Positions 6,366-7,181 of a stretch of DNA of 7,181 bases are shown piece by piece. Made by a program: the position numbers and the translations under genes. The notes under the pieces are model-generated. The model saw only the letters and a program-made list of their open reading frames with translations, was not told the DNA's origin and did no database searches. Position 1 is the first letter of the stretch; every line of letters starts with the position of its first letter. The stretch comes from DASZMJ01 sp035551935 (lineage in GTDB: Bacteria > Planctomycetota > Planctomycetia > Isosphaerales > Isosphaeraceae), in NCBI GenBank assembly GCA_035551935.1, contig DASZMJ010000523.1, positions 1 through 7,181 on the forward strand, given 5' to 3'.

Positions 6366-7181
6366 TCAAACGACCCCAGGCAGGGCCGTCGCCGGCCGCG
6401 GCGCCCAGCCGGCGAACAGCTTCGACACCAGCCGCGACGGCCCGGAGACGGGTTGCGCATCAGAAGTCGTCTCGGAGTAAAGGTTTGCGTCATTCTTCGG
6501 TTCGTTCCGCACCGGCGCCTCCGACGGCGTCGGGACCGGCCGCGCCACGGGCGCAGGCACGGCGCCGGCGACCGGCCGCGGCGTGTGCCGGGCCTTCTTG
6601 CTGGCGATCAGCGACGCCGAGAACTGCCGCAAGGTGCGGAGGTGGTCCTGCAAGTAGCGATGCCGCCGCATACCATCATCCGTGGTATCGACATAAGATG
6701 ATGCTATCGCCGACTCCCGCTCGGCCGCCTCGGCCGCCTCCAACGCCGGCGCCAGCGACTCCAGCGCCGCGAGCTCGTCGGCGACGATGGCGCGCAGCGC
6801 CGCGGCCGGGTCGGGGTCGTGGATCACGGCGACGCCGTACATCGAGGCGAGGGCCTCGTCGCCCAGGATGTTGACCCCCAGCCGCGCCTCCAGCCCCATG
6901 CCTAGGCCGTGGACCCGCCGCACCGTCGCGTCCCGCGCCGCGGGGTGGACGCCGAGCAGGCGGAGGGCCTCGTCGCACCGCGCGGAGCCCCAGGCGCCGC
7001 CGCCGGCCAGCGTCGCGTCGAGCTCGTTCCAGCGCGCGATCAGCCAGCGGCAGCCGTCGCCACGGCGCAACAGCGCGTCGTGCGCCCCCATCTCATTGGC
7101 GCGGAGCGCCTCGGTCAGGCCCCGGAGGCTCGCGGCGCGCCGCTCGTCCCACACGTCGCCCGCGGCCCGGACGCGGGCGCC
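6366..7181 (-). CDS. Hypothetical protein, C-terminal part; start lies beyond the right edge
   Basis: The frame is open to base 7181, so at least 271 codons are present and the N-terminus is missing; a GTG at 7154 is only an internal possibility. Seen: a helical, Ala/Arg/Glu-rich body with GDGCRWLIARWNELDATLAGGGAWG and ALRLLGVHP, a second helical part (AAALRAIVADELAALESLAPALEAAEAAERESA), the charged block DDGMRRHRYLQDHLRTLRQFSASL, and then a Pro/Ala/Val-rich low-complexity tail (ARHTPRPVAGAVPAPVARPVPTPSEAP) ending in a less ordered stretch. No catalytic motif, signal or membrane segment is visible. From memory the body resembles a planctomycete-specific group of hypothetical proteins whose N-terminus carries an SxGPxTxxGKxxxxxNAxxHG-type motif; that part would be off the window, so the link is weak. 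Function unknown. It lies 119 bases upstream of the rpsL -35 box, in the same direction. Confidence 0.65.
   Translation of the reverse strand, partial: GARVRAAGDVWDERRAASLRGLTEALRANEMGAHDALLRRGDGCRWLIARWNELDATLAGGGAWGSARCDEALRLLGVHPAARDATVRRVHGLGMGLEARLGVNILGDEALASMYGVAVIHDPDPAAALRAIVADELAALESLAPALEAAEAAERESAIASSYVDTTDDGMRRHRYLQDHLRTLRQFSASLIASKKARHTPRPVAGAVPAPVARPVPTPSEAPVRNEPKNDANLYSETTSDAQPVSGPSRLVSKLFAGWAPRPATALPGVV

Noticed and set aside
5081..6493. Upstream continuation of the glycosyltransferase frame, giving an 883-residue minus-strand reading frame
   Set aside because: This part runs through rpsG, rpsL and the palindrome in a different frame and reads as Arg/Pro/Gly-rich noise. S7 and S12 are unmistakable in their own frames.
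6670..6688. Small inverted repeat ATACCA/TGGTAT with a 7-base loop
   Set aside because: Only 6 base pairs and inside the coding frame of the right-edge gene; expected by chance.

Overview
The window is very GC-rich, with strong G/C preference at third codon positions. It carries a protein pair typical of Planctomycetota: a large PSD/PSCyt multidomain c-type cytochrome next to a Tat-exported DUF1552 protein. The S7 and S12 sequences are bacterial and fit that placement. My best guess is a member of the Isosphaeraceae or a near relative, judged from protein style and not from any search.

Layout. (1) Positions 1-3762, plus strand: two exported proteins, probably one transcription unit with a 24-base gap. 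The first is a di-haem PSCyt/PSD protein with a PA14 domain, the second a DUF1552 protein with a twin-arginine signal. (2) Positions 3766-3833: a perfect 29-base inverted repeat, itself made of smaller palindromes, filling the gap between convergent genes. (3) Positions 3842-5080, minus strand: a GT4-type glycosyltransferase of about 412 residues. (4) Positions 5114-5190: a second, unrelated, long AT-centred inverted repeat. (5) Positions 5203-6120, minus strand: rpsG (S7) and rpsL (S12), with a good sigma70-type promoter at 6220-6247. (6) Positions 6366-7181, minus strand: the C-terminal part of an unrecognised or weakly recognised protein whose start lies beyond the right edge.

How the genes relate. 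The first two genes probably work together outside the cytoplasm. Such pairs recur in planctomycete genomes and are suspected to act in oxidative polymer degradation, but their reaction is not known to me. rpsL-rpsG is the front half of the classical str operon. The fusA and tuf genes that follow it in many bacteria are absent here, and the next gene is the glycosyltransferase, bracketed by the two palindromic repeats. No RNA gene, CRISPR array, transposase or defence system was seen. The points most worth checking are the two palindromic repeats, the placement of the glycosyltransferase, the naturally occurring Arg88 in S12, and the PA14 domain that splits the DUF1587 domain.
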